From Bacteroidaceae bacterium (GTDB lineage Bacteria; Bacteroidota; Bacteroidia; Bacteroidales; Bacteroidaceae): 64,000 nt of DNA. The DNA lies in NCBI GenBank assembly GCA_017451645.1, contig JAFTNZ010000012.1:1-64000 (forward strand). The letters are read 5' to 3'. Of this stretch, positions 1 through 8,652 are shown in pieces. The position numbers and the translations under genes were made by a program. The notes below the pieces were generated by a model, which was not told where the DNA came from, searched no databases, and was given only the letters and a program-made list of their open reading frames with translations. The number at the start of each line of letters is the position of its first letter. Positions within the stretch are counted from its first letter, which is position 1.

Positions 1-1
1 G

Positions 2-280
2 ATACGGGAAGAGTACCGGAAGGCCGTCCCTTACCGGTCGGGAATGAAATGGGGACTGAAGGTGGGCAACCGGATGACCGTCCCGCCCATCTACCGGAAC
101 ATCCGACCGCCCATAGGGAAATACTGTGCGGTGGAGAAGAATTACAGCCAGTGGGGTGTCATCTCCATCGACGGGAGCATACTGATTGAGGAAAAATATC
201 CGGATGTGTCCGTAGAACAGGACGGGACAGTGTGGCTGACATCGGTGACGGGCAAGAGAACGAGAGTGAAACTGGAGTAA
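2..280 (+). CDS. WG-repeat-like protein, C-terminal part
   Basis: The reading frame is open from the left edge, so this is the last 92 codons of a longer gene; the internal ATG at 44 is probably not the start. The visible protein has one clear WG-type unit (around 'QWGVISIDG', then 'LIEEKYPDV'), the hydrophobic/Gly pattern of WG-containing repeats common in Bacteroidales surface or periplasmic proteins. No catalytic motif is visible and the N-terminus, with any signal peptide, lies outside the window. It converges on the HlyD-like gene with a 10-bp gap and is not part of that operon. WG assignment is moderately secure; function unknown. Confidence 0.6.
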   Translation: MREEYRKAVPYRSGMKWGLKVGNRMTVPPIYRNIRPPIGKYCAVEKNYSQWGVISIDGSILIEEKYPDVSVEQDGTVWLTSVTGKRTRVKLE

Positions 281-290
281 GCCCCCCACG

Positions 291-1544
291 TTATTTCCCG
301 ATTACCAGCACTTCGGCTTCACCGAATTGGTCGTATCCGGTGGTAATGATGCGGTCGCCCGGCTGCAATCCGCTTGTGATTTCGTACTGCTGTGGATTCT
401 GTCGTCCGATGGTGATTGGGACGCGGTAGGCTTTGTCGCCAGCCTCGTTGAGCTTATAGATCCATTGGCCTCCGGTAGCTTGATAGAAGTTTCCACGTGG
501 GATGATGACAGCTTCTTCAGGTTGTCCTAATTCTATCTGTACGCGAAAACTCTTCCCGACACGTACATTCTCGGGCATCTCACTGCCAAATACGAGATCG
601 ACATCGAAGCTGCGGTCTTTTACTTCGGGCACCACTTTGGTAATCTTCAGCGGATAGCGTTTCCCCTGATAGAGAATGGTGGCCGGAAGTCCTGTGGTGA
701 TGCGGTCGATGTAGTATTCGCTCAAAGATGTGTGAATCTTGTATTGGTCGAGCACCTTGATTTCACCAACATTGCCGTTGGTGCCCACCTGCTGTCCGGG
801 AGTAACCTTGATGAAACTGAGCTGCCCGCTGATGGGGGCTCGTACGATGAGACGTTCCTGACGTTCGAGAGCACGGTTGAACTTTTTGCGTGCACGCTCA
901 AGGTCGCTGTGGAGCATCTCTTTGCGGATAAGGGTGACGGTAGAGTCGTGGCGGAGGCTTTCCAATTGCAGGGCAGCTGTCTGGGTGTTGTAGTTGTATT
1001 CGTCTTCAGCCACCTCGAGTTCGGCCTTGCTCTTTATCCCCATGTTGAACTCTTCTTTGGCCAACTCGTAATTCTTTTTCAGCCTCTTCTGGTTGTAGAT
1101 GGCTTGTAGCATCTGTTGTTTCAAAGAGAGGCTCTTCCGCTCCATCTCGATGACATTTTCCCTGTAGCTGCTCACCTGCTTTTCGTATTCATCACGCTGG
1201 TCGTCGATAGTACGGGTCAGTTCCGGATTGGCCAGTACAAGGATGGTGTCCCCTTTAGTAAGCATGGTGCCTTCTTCGGCAACGATGCGTTCCACGCTTC
1301 CTCCCTCTTGGGTGTTGACCTGTATGGTGAGGATAGGTTGTACCAGTCCCTCCACATCGACATACTCCAGAAAACGTCCGCTCTCTACGGTGGCCACTTG
1401 GGTGCTTTCTGTGTCGATGCGTAGCTTGCGTGGGCCTACGGAGATGGTGATGACATAGATGACGAATGCCATGAAGATGGCTCCGGCAATGAGATAATAA
1501 CGGTAGCGGATGTACCAAGGTCTTTTTTTCAATTGAATGTCCAT
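291..1544 (-). CDS. HlyD-family periplasmic adaptor (membrane fusion) protein
   Basis: A 417-aa membrane fusion protein that should bridge an inner-membrane exporter to a TolC channel. It has a basic N-terminus, one membrane segment (about residues 17-35), a lipoyl-like half-motif near residues 74-110 ('GGSVERIVAEEGTMLTKGD'), a long coiled-coil hairpin (about 115-240), the second lipoyl half ('VRAPISGQLSFIKVTPGQQV') and beta-barrel/membrane-proximal domains to the C-terminus. It lies 28 bp downstream of the tolC-like gene on the same strand, so the two form an operon. No ABC, MFS or RND pump gene follows; the next gene runs the other way. The exported substrate is unknown. Confidence 0.9.
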   Translation of the reverse strand: MDIQLKKRPWYIRYRYYLIAGAIFMAFVIYVITISVGPRKLRIDTESTQVATVESGRFLEYVDVEGLVQPILTIQVNTQEGGSVERIVAEEGTMLTKGDTILVLANPELTRTIDDQRDEYEKQVSSYRENVIEMERKSLSLKQQMLQAIYNQKRLKKNYELAKEEFNMGIKSKAELEVAEDEYNYNTQTAALQLESLRHDSTVTLIRKEMLHSDLERARKKFNRALERQERLIVRAPISGQLSFIKVTPGQQVGTNGNVGEIKVLDQYKIHTSLSEYYIDRITTGLPATILYQGKRYPLKITKVVPEVKDRSFDVDLVFGSEMPENVRVGKSFRVQIELGQPEEAVIIPRGNFYQATGGQWIYKLNEAGDKAYRVPITIGRQNPQQYEITSGLQPGDRIITTGYDQFGEAEVLVIGK

Positions 1545-1572
1545 AATGTGGTCAGTGATTTAGGATGTTTGA

Positions 1573-3069
1573 TTATTGTTCTGAGGTATATGAGGGAGCT
1601 AATTTATATGAGATTTTTTCTCCCCGTTCGAAATCGTATCCGGTGAGGCTCCGCAGGGTGTAATAGAGACTCCAAAAGGTTTTCAGTGTGGAGATGTGGT
1701 TGCGTCGTGCCGCATCTTTTTCAGAAATGGCAGCATTGAGGTCGAGCACAGTGCTCTTCCCCATGAGGTAGAGGCGGCGTGCCACTTCGAAACGCCGCTC
1801 GGCTGTGGTAGCGGTCTTGGCTGCGATGGTCATGTGATTGCCCTGAATGTTGAACTGCCGCACGATGCGTTGTACGTTTTGCTCGAAATTACGTTCGTTC
1901 TGTTCCACTTGAATGTGTGTCAGGTCGCGGTTCGAACGTGCTACTTTGACGCGTCCCTTCCCCTTGCCCCAATCGAGTATGGGCAACGAAAGGCTGATGC
2001 TGGCGTATTGCGAATTGATAGGGTCGTGATAGGCATCCCTCAGGGTGTTTCCTGTCTGTGTGAGTCCGAATTGCAGATAGATGTCGGCTTTCAGTCCGGC
2101 ATTGGCTTTGGCATAGGCCAGGTTACTCTCGCTCTGCAGACGTTGGCGTTGGAAAGTCTCCGGGTCGGGATTGTTCTGATAAGCGTATGCCATGGCTTCG
2201 TCAATGGGGACGATGAATTGGGGGATGGAATCGTCTATTACCACGTGGAGATTGACATCATCCTGAAGATTCAGGTAGGTCCGCAGGGTCTGCATCTGAT
2301 CGTCCACTGACATTTGGGCACTGATCTGTTCCTCTTCGGCATTGAGTTTGTTGATTTCCAACTGCAACATATCGTTCTCGGTGATGGTACCAATGTCGTA
2401 TCGCCCTTTGGCATAGCGGTTGAGGGTGTCGGCAGAGGCCAGGTTGAAGCGTGCTATCTCGAGGTTGGTCTGAGCTGTGGCCAACGAAAAGAAGTAGTTG
2501 CATGCTTGCGAGGCGACCAGTTCCATGGTCTCGTTGTACTGCTTGCATGCTTCGCGATAGACTATAGGTTCGATGCGGCGGTTCCATTTCAGGGTGTTGT
2601 ATCCGAAGAGAGACTGACTGTAGCCCAAGTAAATGGGTGCTGTGTTGTAGAAGGTGCTGTTGCTCTCTTCTCCGAAAAGATCGAGCCGCTCGGCTGATGA
2701 TGTCAGGGTGAAATATCCACCTGTGAAAGTGACATTCTGTTTGATGGCCAGTTGGAGGTCTGTTGTCAGACGGTTTTGCTCCACATAACTTTGTGTCCCG
2801 TCGGAAAGAGTCACTTTGTTGATGCTTCGGGTATAGTCTGGAGTGGAAGTCAGTGTGACAGATGGGAGGTAGTCGGCCTTGTAATACCGGTAGTTCCATT
2901 GGGCTGCATGCAGGCTGTGGCGTGCAGCAAGGGCACTGGGTGACTGCTGTTGGGCCAGACGGATGACCTCCTGAAGAGTGAGAGTCAACTCTTTTTCGGG
3001 AGAATCCTGAGCCTCTATGAGTGCGGCATTGAACAGTAAAGCCGAGGCGATGACGATTGGTCGTTTCAT
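1573..3069 (-). CDS. TolC-family outer-membrane efflux protein
   Basis: A 498-aa outer-membrane channel of the TolC/OEP type. A signal peptide (about residues 1-20, ending '...ALIEAQ') is followed by 'LTLQEVIRLAQQQSP', the usual first helix of OEP domains, and the two long alpha-helical repeats of the family, including 'SLPILDWGKGKGRV' in the second half (compare the 'PIFDGG' signature). It would form the trimeric exit duct for the adaptor encoded just downstream. It is the first gene of the operon, and two palindromes about 100 bp upstream look like the operator. No clear TAnnTTTG promoter box is seen in front of it. Confidence 0.9.
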   Translation of the reverse strand: MKRPIVIASALLFNAALIEAQDSPEKELTLTLQEVIRLAQQQSPSALAARHSLHAAQWNYRYYKADYLPSVTLTSTPDYTRSINKVTLSDGTQSYVEQNRLTTDLQLAIKQNVTFTGGYFTLTSSAERLDLFGEESNSTFYNTAPIYLGYSQSLFGYNTLKWNRRIEPIVYREACKQYNETMELVASQACNYFFSLATAQTNLEIARFNLASADTLNRYAKGRYDIGTITENDMLQLEINKLNAEEEQISAQMSVDDQMQTLRTYLNLQDDVNLHVVIDDSIPQFIVPIDEAMAYAYQNNPDPETFQRQRLQSESNLAYAKANAGLKADIYLQFGLTQTGNTLRDAYHDPINSQYASISLSLPILDWGKGKGRVKVARSNRDLTHIQVEQNERNFEQNVQRIVRQFNIQGNHMTIAAKTATTAERRFEVARRLYLMGKSTVLDLNAAISEKDAARRNHISTLKTFWSLYYTLRSLTGYDFERGEKISYKLAPSYTSEQ

Positions 3070-3170
3070 GTTGTTTTCTTATTTGTCTATAATTTATATA
3101 ATACAAAAACTGTGCCAAAGTGTTAAGTGGTTGGAAATCAGCTGTAAGGTTGTTTGCTGATATTGCGATT

Positions 3171-3209
3171 TTTGTGCGAAATCGCACAAAATATGTGCGA
3201 AATCGCACA
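3171..3209. promoter_or_regulatory. Tandem palindromic operator-like sites upstream of the tolC-hlyD operon
   Basis: Two copies of the palindrome TGTGCGA-AA-TCGCACA sit at 3173-3188 and 3194-3209. The first extends to 9-bp arms (3171-3190). Their starts are 21 bp apart, two helical turns, so two dimers would bind the same DNA face. They lie between the tolC start (3069) and the manA promoter (3260), so they could control either or both genes; a TetR/MarR-like repressor of the efflux operon is the simplest inference. No regulator gene is next to them. Confidence 0.65.
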
Positions 3210-3259
3210 AAAATACAGTGTTTTGGGGTGGCTTTTTCCTAATTCATTACAATGAATAG

Positions 3260-3290
3260 TTGGACATTTCCTGCATTTTGTTTACCTTTG
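3260..3290 (+). promoter_or_regulatory. Bacteroidales-type promoter of manA
   Basis: TTG at 3260-3262 and TACCTTTG at 3283-3290, with 20 bp between, match the Bacteroides -33 (TTTG) and -7 (TAnnTTTG) elements. The start codon is 108 bp downstream of the -7 box, leaving a leader of about 100 nt. Confidence 0.6.
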
Positions 3291-3398
3291 CCGCGTCATC
3301 GGAGTCAATAAGGAATCGGGGGAGAGGTGTGCGATGTGGGACGGCTTCGTGAATGAGAAAAGACATTGAATAATTTTTAGAACCCATCTTGAAAGCGT

Positions 3399-4448
3399 AT
3401 GGTATTGTATCCGTTTTTATTTCGATCCAATTTGCACAAGGTTGTGTGGGGAGGAAATTGTCTGAAGCCTTGGAAAGGAATGGCAGCCGACGATGAACCC
3501 ATCGGAGAATCGTGGGAGGTGAGTGTAGTGCCCTCAAGCGTGAGTGTCATAGCCAATGGCCCTTTTGCCGGAAGGAGTCTGGCGGATGTCATTGAGGAAT
3601 ACACAGAAGAGATTTTGGGAAAAGAGGTGGCGGACTGCCATCACGGTAAGCTGCCTCTGTTGGTCAAATTCATTGATGCGGCCAAAGATTTGAGCATTCA
3701 GGTGCATCCGGATGATGAGATGGCCATGTGTGAGCATGGCAAATTGGGAAAAACGGAAATGTGGTATATCATCCATGCGGAACCGGGAGCTTATCTGTAT
3801 GCCGGATTCAAGGAGGATATAGATGCAGAAGACTACAGACGGCGGATAGCGGACGGAAGCATTACTGAAGTATTGGCGCGGCATGAAGTGAGGACGGGGG
3901 ATGTCTTCTACATACCGGCAGGTAGGGTGCATGCCATTTGTGGTGGTATCCTGTTGGCAGAAATACAACAGAGCAGTGATGTGACCTATCGAATCTATGA
4001 CTACAACAGACCCGGTACGGACGGGAAGATGCGTGAACTGCATACAGAACTGGCCGCCCGTGCTCTGGACTATCATGTGGAAAGTGAGTACCGGACGATT
4101 TATCCGATGCGCGAGAATAGTGCAAATCTGGTGCTTGATACCCCTTACTTCACTGTCAGAGTCAATGAACTGACCCGGCCTATCCATCGGGATTTGATGA
4201 AATATGATTCGTTCATCATCTCGATGTGCCTGCAAGGCAGTTGCCTTATCAAAGTGAGGAGTACGGGGGACGAAATCCAACTCAAAGAGGGACACAGTTG
4301 CCTGATACCGGCCTGCATAGCTGACTATGACATTGTGCCCGACCCGACAGAGCCGGTATGCCGGGTGCTGGACACCTTTATTAATAATAAGGAAAAGGGA
4401 TTGCTGAAACTGATAACCCGTTTCCTGCACGGTACGAGGAGACCCTGA
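3399..4448 (+). CDS. manA: Mannose-6-phosphate isomerase, class I
   Basis: A 349-aa phosphomannose isomerase interconverting mannose-6-phosphate and fructose-6-phosphate in the cytosol, feeding GDP-mannose synthesis or mannose catabolism. The N-terminal 'KVVWGG' signature is present, as are the expected zinc and active-site residues: Gln101 and His103 in 'IQVHPDD', Glu120 in 'TEMWY', and His178 in 'IPAGRVHAI'. Length fits the short Bacillus/Bacteroides class I form. It is transcribed alone from the promoter at 3260-3290 and converges with folA. The start at 3399 gives the usual 'LYPFLF' N-terminus. Confidence 0.93.
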   Translation: MVLYPFLFRSNLHKVVWGGNCLKPWKGMAADDEPIGESWEVSVVPSSVSVIANGPFAGRSLADVIEEYTEEILGKEVADCHHGKLPLLVKFIDAAKDLSIQVHPDDEMAMCEHGKLGKTEMWYIIHAEPGAYLYAGFKEDIDAEDYRRRIADGSITEVLARHEVRTGDVFYIPAGRVHAICGGILLAEIQQSSDVTYRIYDYNRPGTDGKMRELHTELAARALDYHVESEYRTIYPMRENSANLVLDTPYFTVRVNELTRPIHRDLMKYDSFIISMCLQGSCLIKVRSTGDEIQLKEGHSCLIPACIADYDIVPDPTEPVCRVLDTFINNKEKGLLKLITRFLHGTRRP

Positions 4449-4457
4449 CGGGTTGTC

Positions 4458-4949
4458 CTATCTCTTCCGTTGATAATCTATAAACGAGTAGGCATGGGAA
4501 TGACGTTCGTCTGCAGGGAACGTCTCATTGCCACTTTCTATCCAATGCTCCGGATTGATGGGAGGAAAGAATGTATCTGCCTTTTCAGGAATATCTTCGA
4601 CCAAAGTGACAAGCAGACGATCGGCCAAGGGGAATGCCTGTTCGTAAATTGTGGCTCCACCGATGATGTAAATGTCTTCATCATCAGTGCAATGTTGCAG
4701 AGCCTCGTCCAACGAGGCGAAGCATTCGGCACCTGCAAAGGTGCAGGAAGTCTGCCTTGACAAGACAATGTTCCGGCGGTTGGGAAGAGCTCCCTTAGGC
4801 AATGACTCGAAAGTGCGCCGTCCCATGATGATGGTATGGCCCGTGGTCAGTTGTCTGAACCTTTTCATGTCATTGGGGAGCCAATATATCAGTTTGTTTT
4901 CATGGCCTATGGCGCCATTCTTTGCAATGCAGACAATGATGGAAATCAT
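4458..4949 (-). CDS. folA: Dihydrofolate reductase
   Basis: A 163-aa chromosomal-type DHFR that reduces dihydrofolate to tetrahydrofolate with NADPH. It shows the N-terminal 'IVCIAKNGAIGHENKL', the catalytic acid Asp27 in 'WLPNDMKRF', the 'MGRRTFESLP' cofactor loop, and 'YIIGGATIYEQ' near residue 95. It lies 22 bp downstream of thyA on the same strand; the pairing is functional, because thymidylate synthase makes the dihydrofolate this enzyme recycles. It ends 9 bp from manA, convergent, with no obvious terminator hairpin in that gap. Confidence 0.95.
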   Translation of the reverse strand: MISIIVCIAKNGAIGHENKLIYWLPNDMKRFRQLTTGHTIIMGRRTFESLPKGALPNRRNIVLSRQTSCTFAGAECFASLDEALQHCTDDEDIYIIGGATIYEQAFPLADRLLVTLVEDIPEKADTFFPPINPEHWIESGNETFPADERHSHAYSFIDYQRKR

Positions 4950-4971
4950 GTGATTACGGATTAATGGAATT

Positions 4972-5769
4972 TTATACTGACACTTTCCCCTTGATGTGCG
5001 GATGCGGGTCGTATCCCTCTAACTGGAAATCTTCGTATTTGAAATCAAAAATACTTTTCACATCAGGGTTGATGTGCATGGTCGGGAGCGGACGCGGAGT
5101 GCGGGTCAGCTGCAGTTTGACCTGTTCCAGATGGTCGAGATAGATGTGGGTGTCGCCCAAGGTGTGAACAAAATCGCCGGCTTTCAGACCCGTCACTTGC
5201 GCCATCATTTGCAGCAACAGGGCATATGAGGCGATATTGAACGGTACTCCCAAAAAACTATCGGCACTGCGTTGGTAAAGTTGCAGACTCAGTCTTCCGT
5301 CGGCCACATAGAATTGGAAGAAGGCATGACAGGGAGGGAGGTTCATATTGTCGAGATCGGCTACATTCCATGCACTGACAATGATGCGGCGTGAGGTGGG
5401 ATTGTGCCTGATAGTCTCTACAGCTTCCTTTATCTGGTCGATGTGGCCTCCTTTATAGTCGGGCCATGAACGCCACTGGTAGCCGTAGATGTGTCCGAGG
5501 TCTCCTGTCACGGGATCGGCCCACTCATTCCATATACGTACACCGTTCTCTTGCAAGTATTTCACATTGGTGTCGCCTTGCAGAAACCAGAGCAGTTCGT
5601 GAATGATTGACTTCAGGTGCAGTTTCTTGGTGGTAAGCAGAGGAAATCCTTCTTCCAGATTGAACCGCATCTGATGACCGAATACACTGATGATGCCGGT
5701 GCCTGTGCGATCGTCTTTACGCACTCCTTCGTTGAGGATTCGGGTGAGTAAATCGAGGTATTGTTTCAT
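4972..5769 (-). CDS. thyA: Thymidylate synthase
   Basis: A 265-aa ThyA, the standard bacterial length (264), methylating dUMP to dTMP with methylene-tetrahydrofolate. Visible hallmarks are 'DDRTGTG' at residues 19-25, the nucleophile Cys147 in '[12 protein letters not shown]', '[15 protein letters not shown]' for phosphate and dUMP binding, and the '[10 protein letters not shown]' C-terminus. It is the first gene of the thyA-folA operon. A TACCTTTG box on the minus strand (5801-5808), 32 bp upstream of the ATG, is its -7 element and overlaps the promoter of the divergent rRNA methyltransferase gene. Confidence 0.96.
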   Translation of the reverse strand: MKQYLDLLTRILNEGVRKDDRTGTGIISVFGHQMRFNLEEGFPLLTTKKLHLKSIIHELLWFLQGDTNVKYLQENGVRIWNEWADPVTGDLGHIYGYQWRSWPDYKGGHIDQIKEAVETIRHNPTSRRIIVSAWNVADLDNMNLPPCHAFFQFYVADGRLSLQLYQRSADSFLGVPFNIASYALLLQMMAQVTGLKAGDFVHTLGDTHIYLDHLEQVKLQLTRTPRPLPTMHINPDVKSIFDFKYEDFQLEGYDPHPHIKGKVSV

Positions 5770-5797
5770 GTTGATGTATTCTTTTTAATGTTTCGTG

Positions 5798-5830
5798 TTG
5801 CAAAGGTACACTTTTTCTTTATCTTTGCAA
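5798..5830. promoter_or_regulatory. Overlapping, symmetric divergent promoters (thyA / RNA methyltransferase)
   Basis: On the plus strand TTG (5798-5800) and TATCTTTG (5820-5827) are 19 bp apart; on the minus strand TTG (5828-5830) and TACCTTTG (5801-5808) are also 19 bp apart. Each -33 triplet abuts the other promoter's -7 box, so the whole is a dyad with ends TTGCAAAG and CTTTGCAA. Two polymerases could not sit here together. Confidence 0.6.
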
Positions 5831-5869
5831 GCAAAAAGAACATGATTCAAGAATCTGCAAGAAATATTT

Positions 5870-7315
5870 ATGGAATTGCCTGTTGAATTTTCCATCTATA
5901 CTCGGCATTTGTTGGGGGAAAGAGCCTATGAAGAATTGGTTGAATCGCTGGCATCGGTGCCATCGGTAAGCATCCGTATCAATCCGGCCAAGTGGCATCA
6001 GCCACTTCCTCAGAAGTGGGAGCGTGTGCCATGGAGTGGGGTAGGGTATTATCTTCCCGAGCGGCCTCATTTTACATTGGATCCGTTGTTTCATGCCGGT
6101 GCCTATTATGTGCAAGAGGCTTCTTCCATGTTTGTGGAACAGGTGTTGCGTACTTTTGTCACCCGGCAGTGTGCCATGCTTGACCTTTGTGCCGCTCCAG
6201 GCGGAAAATCGACATTGGCACGCAGTGTCTTGCCAGAGGGAAGTCTGCTTGTCAGCAACGAGATTGTCCGTTCTCGGGCGCAGGTGTTGGCAGAGAATAT
6301 CATCAAGTGGGGACATCCATCGACGGTGGTCACGTGTAATGCTCCTGCAGATTTTTCAGCTTTGGAGGAGTGTTTTGATGTGATATTGGCCGATGTCCCA
6401 TGTTCGGGTGAGGGAATGTTCCGAAAGGATGAAGCGTCTATAGCAGAGTGGAGCAGTGGCAATGTGGATGCTTGTTGGCGGCGTCAGCGCGGCATTGTGG
6501 CTGATGTGTGGCCTTGCCTGAAACCCGGTGGCATCTTTATTTATAGCACTTGTACATACAATGCGTTGGAAAATGAGGAGAATGTGCGATGGATAGTACG
6601 GGAATATGGTGCCGAAGTGTTGGAAGTTCCCGTAAGTCCAGAGTGGGGCATTCGGGGAACCTTAACGGATGTCGGATTTCCCGTATATCGTTTCTTCCCC
6701 TCGTGTGTGCGTGGCGAGGGATTCTTTTTAGCTGTTTTGCGTAAGCCTTCCAATTGTTCGACAAGTGGTAAAATAGCTTTTGAAACTGTCGTGCAAAAAC
6801 AGGTTGAAAGCAAAAAAGAGAAGAAAAGTGGCCGCCATGCGCGGAAGGGTAAGATGGGTGTTCCGGTTGTACCTGAGGAGTGTCGCCAATGGCTGGTTGG
6901 GGCAGATAACTATCATTGGCAGGTGGATGAGGGTACGTTGTATGCCTTCCCGAAAGAGTGGGAAGGGATGCTCTCCTTACTGAAGGAACGGCTCTACCTG
7001 CTTCATGCCGGTATTGAAGTTGCCGCATTGAAGGGACATGATTGGACTCCGGCTCATCCGTTGGCTATGAGTACAGAATTACTCCGAGAAAAATTTCAGA
7101 TGGCAGAAGTTTCGTGTGATGAAGCTCTTGCTTACCTGAGGCGGGAGAGTGTGGTGCCGGATGGCGACCTGTCACGTGGATTTGTCCTGTTGACCCATCG
7201 TGGACTTCCTCTCGGATTTGTCAAGCATATTGGTAACCGGTCGAACAATCTCTATCCCAATGAATGGCGTATCCGTAGCAGCTATGGCAAAGGCGAAGTG
7301 GTGATGGAAGGATGA
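5870..7315 (+). CDS. RsmB/NOP-family (RsmF-like) rRNA cytosine-C5 methyltransferase
   Basis: A 481-aa SAM-dependent m5C RNA methyltransferase. Motif I is 'DLCAAPGGKST' (residues 105-115). The two paired cysteines of the family are Cys178 in 'DVPCSGEGMF' (release of product) and Cys228 in 'IYSTCTY' (covalent nucleophile). A basic linker (around residues 310-330) precedes a C-terminal RNA-binding part ending 'RSSYGKGEVVMEG'. Size and order match E. coli RsmF (YebU), which modifies 16S rRNA C1407, but the exact target cannot be read from sequence. Monocistronic, convergent with the MATE gene (8-bp gap), driven by the divergent promoter at 5798-5830. Confidence 0.9.
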   Translation: MELPVEFSIYTRHLLGERAYEELVESLASVPSVSIRINPAKWHQPLPQKWERVPWSGVGYYLPERPHFTLDPLFHAGAYYVQEASSMFVEQVLRTFVTRQCAMLDLCAAPGGKSTLARSVLPEGSLLVSNEIVRSRAQVLAENIIKWGHPSTVVTCNAPADFSALEECFDVILADVPCSGEGMFRKDEASIAEWSSGNVDACWRRQRGIVADVWPCLKPGGIFIYSTCTYNALENEENVRWIVREYGAEVLEVPVSPEWGIRGTLTDVGFPVYRFFPSCVRGEGFFLAVLRKPSNCSTSGKIAFETVVQKQVESKKEKKSGRHARKGKMGVPVVPEECRQWLVGADNYHWQVDEGTLYAFPKEWEGMLSLLKERLYLLHAGIEVAALKGHDWTPAHPLAMSTELLREKFQMAEVSCDEALAYLRRESVVPDGDLSRGFVLLTHRGLPLGFVKHIGNRSNNLYPNEWRIRSSYGKGEVVMEG

Positions 7316-7323
7316 ACTTTAGT

Positions 7324-8652
7324 CTATGAACGGATGCGGCAGGCTTTCCGGAACTCAGCATAGAACATCAGTCCGGCACTGGTCAGTCCGAAGGGTAATC
7401 CTAACCAAATGCCTACGGCACCCATCCCGAGTGAAAAGGCAAAAAGCCAACTGGCAGGCAGAGAGATGACAAAATAAGCTATGAATGCGTAGAGCATCAT
7501 GGGCTTGACGTCGGCTATACCACGCAGGGCATTGGCGTATGTAATCTGCATACCATCGCCAATCTGATAAAGTAACATGGGAATGACCAATTGGGCTACA
7601 AGGGCACTGACGGTTGCATCATCGGTGAACCATCCCCCCATCTGATGGCGGAACAAGAAAATGAGTGAACAAGCCAATATGCCCAACAGTATGATGAGAT
7701 GCAGACCGGCTTTAGCGGACTGACGGACATTCGGTGTGTCATTCTGACCATGAAACCATCCCACACGGATTGCTACAGCAGCTCCAACACCGTAGTAAAT
7801 CATGAAACAGAGCGAACTGACTGTGCACATGATCTGGTGAGCTGCTAATGCCGTGGCTCCTATCCATCCCATCATGACGGCTGAGAGACTGAATGCTGCA
7901 GTTTCCATCCCCATCTGTAAAGCAATGGGCCATCCCAAACGGTTGAGTGTCCGGAATTCGCTCCATGTAGTGGCTGTCTGGAAAAAGTGGCGACGATAGT
8001 CCCTGTAACGTGTGGTGCAGAAGAATACTATGGCAGAAGCAACTACCATCAGTATCCGTGAAAGCAAGGTGGCGATTCCTGCTCCCAATAATCCCATTTC
8101 CGGCATTCCACAAAGACCGAAGATGAGTAGGGCATTGCCCAAAATGTTTACGACATTGCCCCCAAGCATAATCCACATAGGGGTGCGTGTGTCCATGATG
8201 CCATCGGCAAATTGCTTGAAGGCATTAAACCATAAAAGGAAAGGGATGCTGGCCAGTAATGTAAGATAGTAGGGGCGCATCAATGGAAGCAGTTCATCGG
8301 GCTGCCCAATCTCTCCGAGAAAGAGGTAGAGTGTGCCCATGGCAAGACAGACAATGAGTGCCAAGGTGGAATTTGCCGGCAGGCTGTTCTTCAATGCCTG
8401 AGTCACTCCGTTGGTATCGCCTGCTCCGTGGCGACTGCTCACTATCGGGGTGAGACCATAAGAGAACCCCATGCTGAAGATAATGGCCAAGTTGAAAACA
8501 TTGTTCACAAATCCTGCAGCAGACAGTTCTGCACTTCCATATCTTCCCACCATGATGGTATCTGCAAAACCTAAAATGATCATCCCCAATTGTCCGATGA
8601 TTATGGGAAAGCCTAATCGGATAAGGGGCTGGTAGTGGTTGTTCTTCGTCAT
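7324..8652 (-). CDS. MATE-family efflux transporter
   Basis: A 442-aa inner-membrane cation-coupled drug/metabolite exporter of the DinF/NorM (MatE) superfamily. About twelve hydrophobic segments are visible in two similar halves. The first half starts 'LIRLGFPIIIGQLGMIILGFADTIMVGRYG', typical of the family, and the second restarts near 'LNRLGWPIALQMGMETAAF'. The start codon abuts the stop of the upstream M16 peptidase gene (8653), so it is the last gene of a four-gene leftward operon. Substrate unknown; linkage to a peptidase and cyclophilin is common in this group but gives no clear job. Confidence 0.92.
   Translation of the reverse strand: MTKNNHYQPLIRLGFPIIIGQLGMIILGFADTIMVGRYGSAELSAAGFVNNVFNLAIIFSMGFSYGLTPIVSSRHGAGDTNGVTQALKNSLPANSTLALIVCLAMGTLYLFLGEIGQPDELLPLMRPYYLTLLASIPFLLWFNAFKQFADGIMDTRTPMWIMLGGNVVNILGNALLIFGLCGMPEMGLLGAGIATLLSRILMVVASAIVFFCTTRYRDYRRHFFQTATTWSEFRTLNRLGWPIALQMGMETAAFSLSAVMMGWIGATALAAHQIMCTVSSLCFMIYYGVGAAVAIRVGWFHGQNDTPNVRQSAKAGLHLIILLGILACSLIFLFRHQMGGWFTDDATVSALVAQLVIPMLLYQIGDGMQITYANALRGIADVKPMMLYAFIAYFVISLPASWLFAFSLGMGAVGIWLGLPFGLTSAGLMFYAEFRKACRIRS

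Noticed and set aside
2258-3208. 316-codon minus-strand frame overlapping tolC
   Set aside because: It is a shadow of the TolC frame, rich in His/Pro/Arg/Ser, and would start inside the tandem palindromes.
3247-3537. 96-codon minus-strand frame upstream of manA
   Set aside because: It overlaps the manA promoter and coding start on the opposite strand and has no signal of its own.
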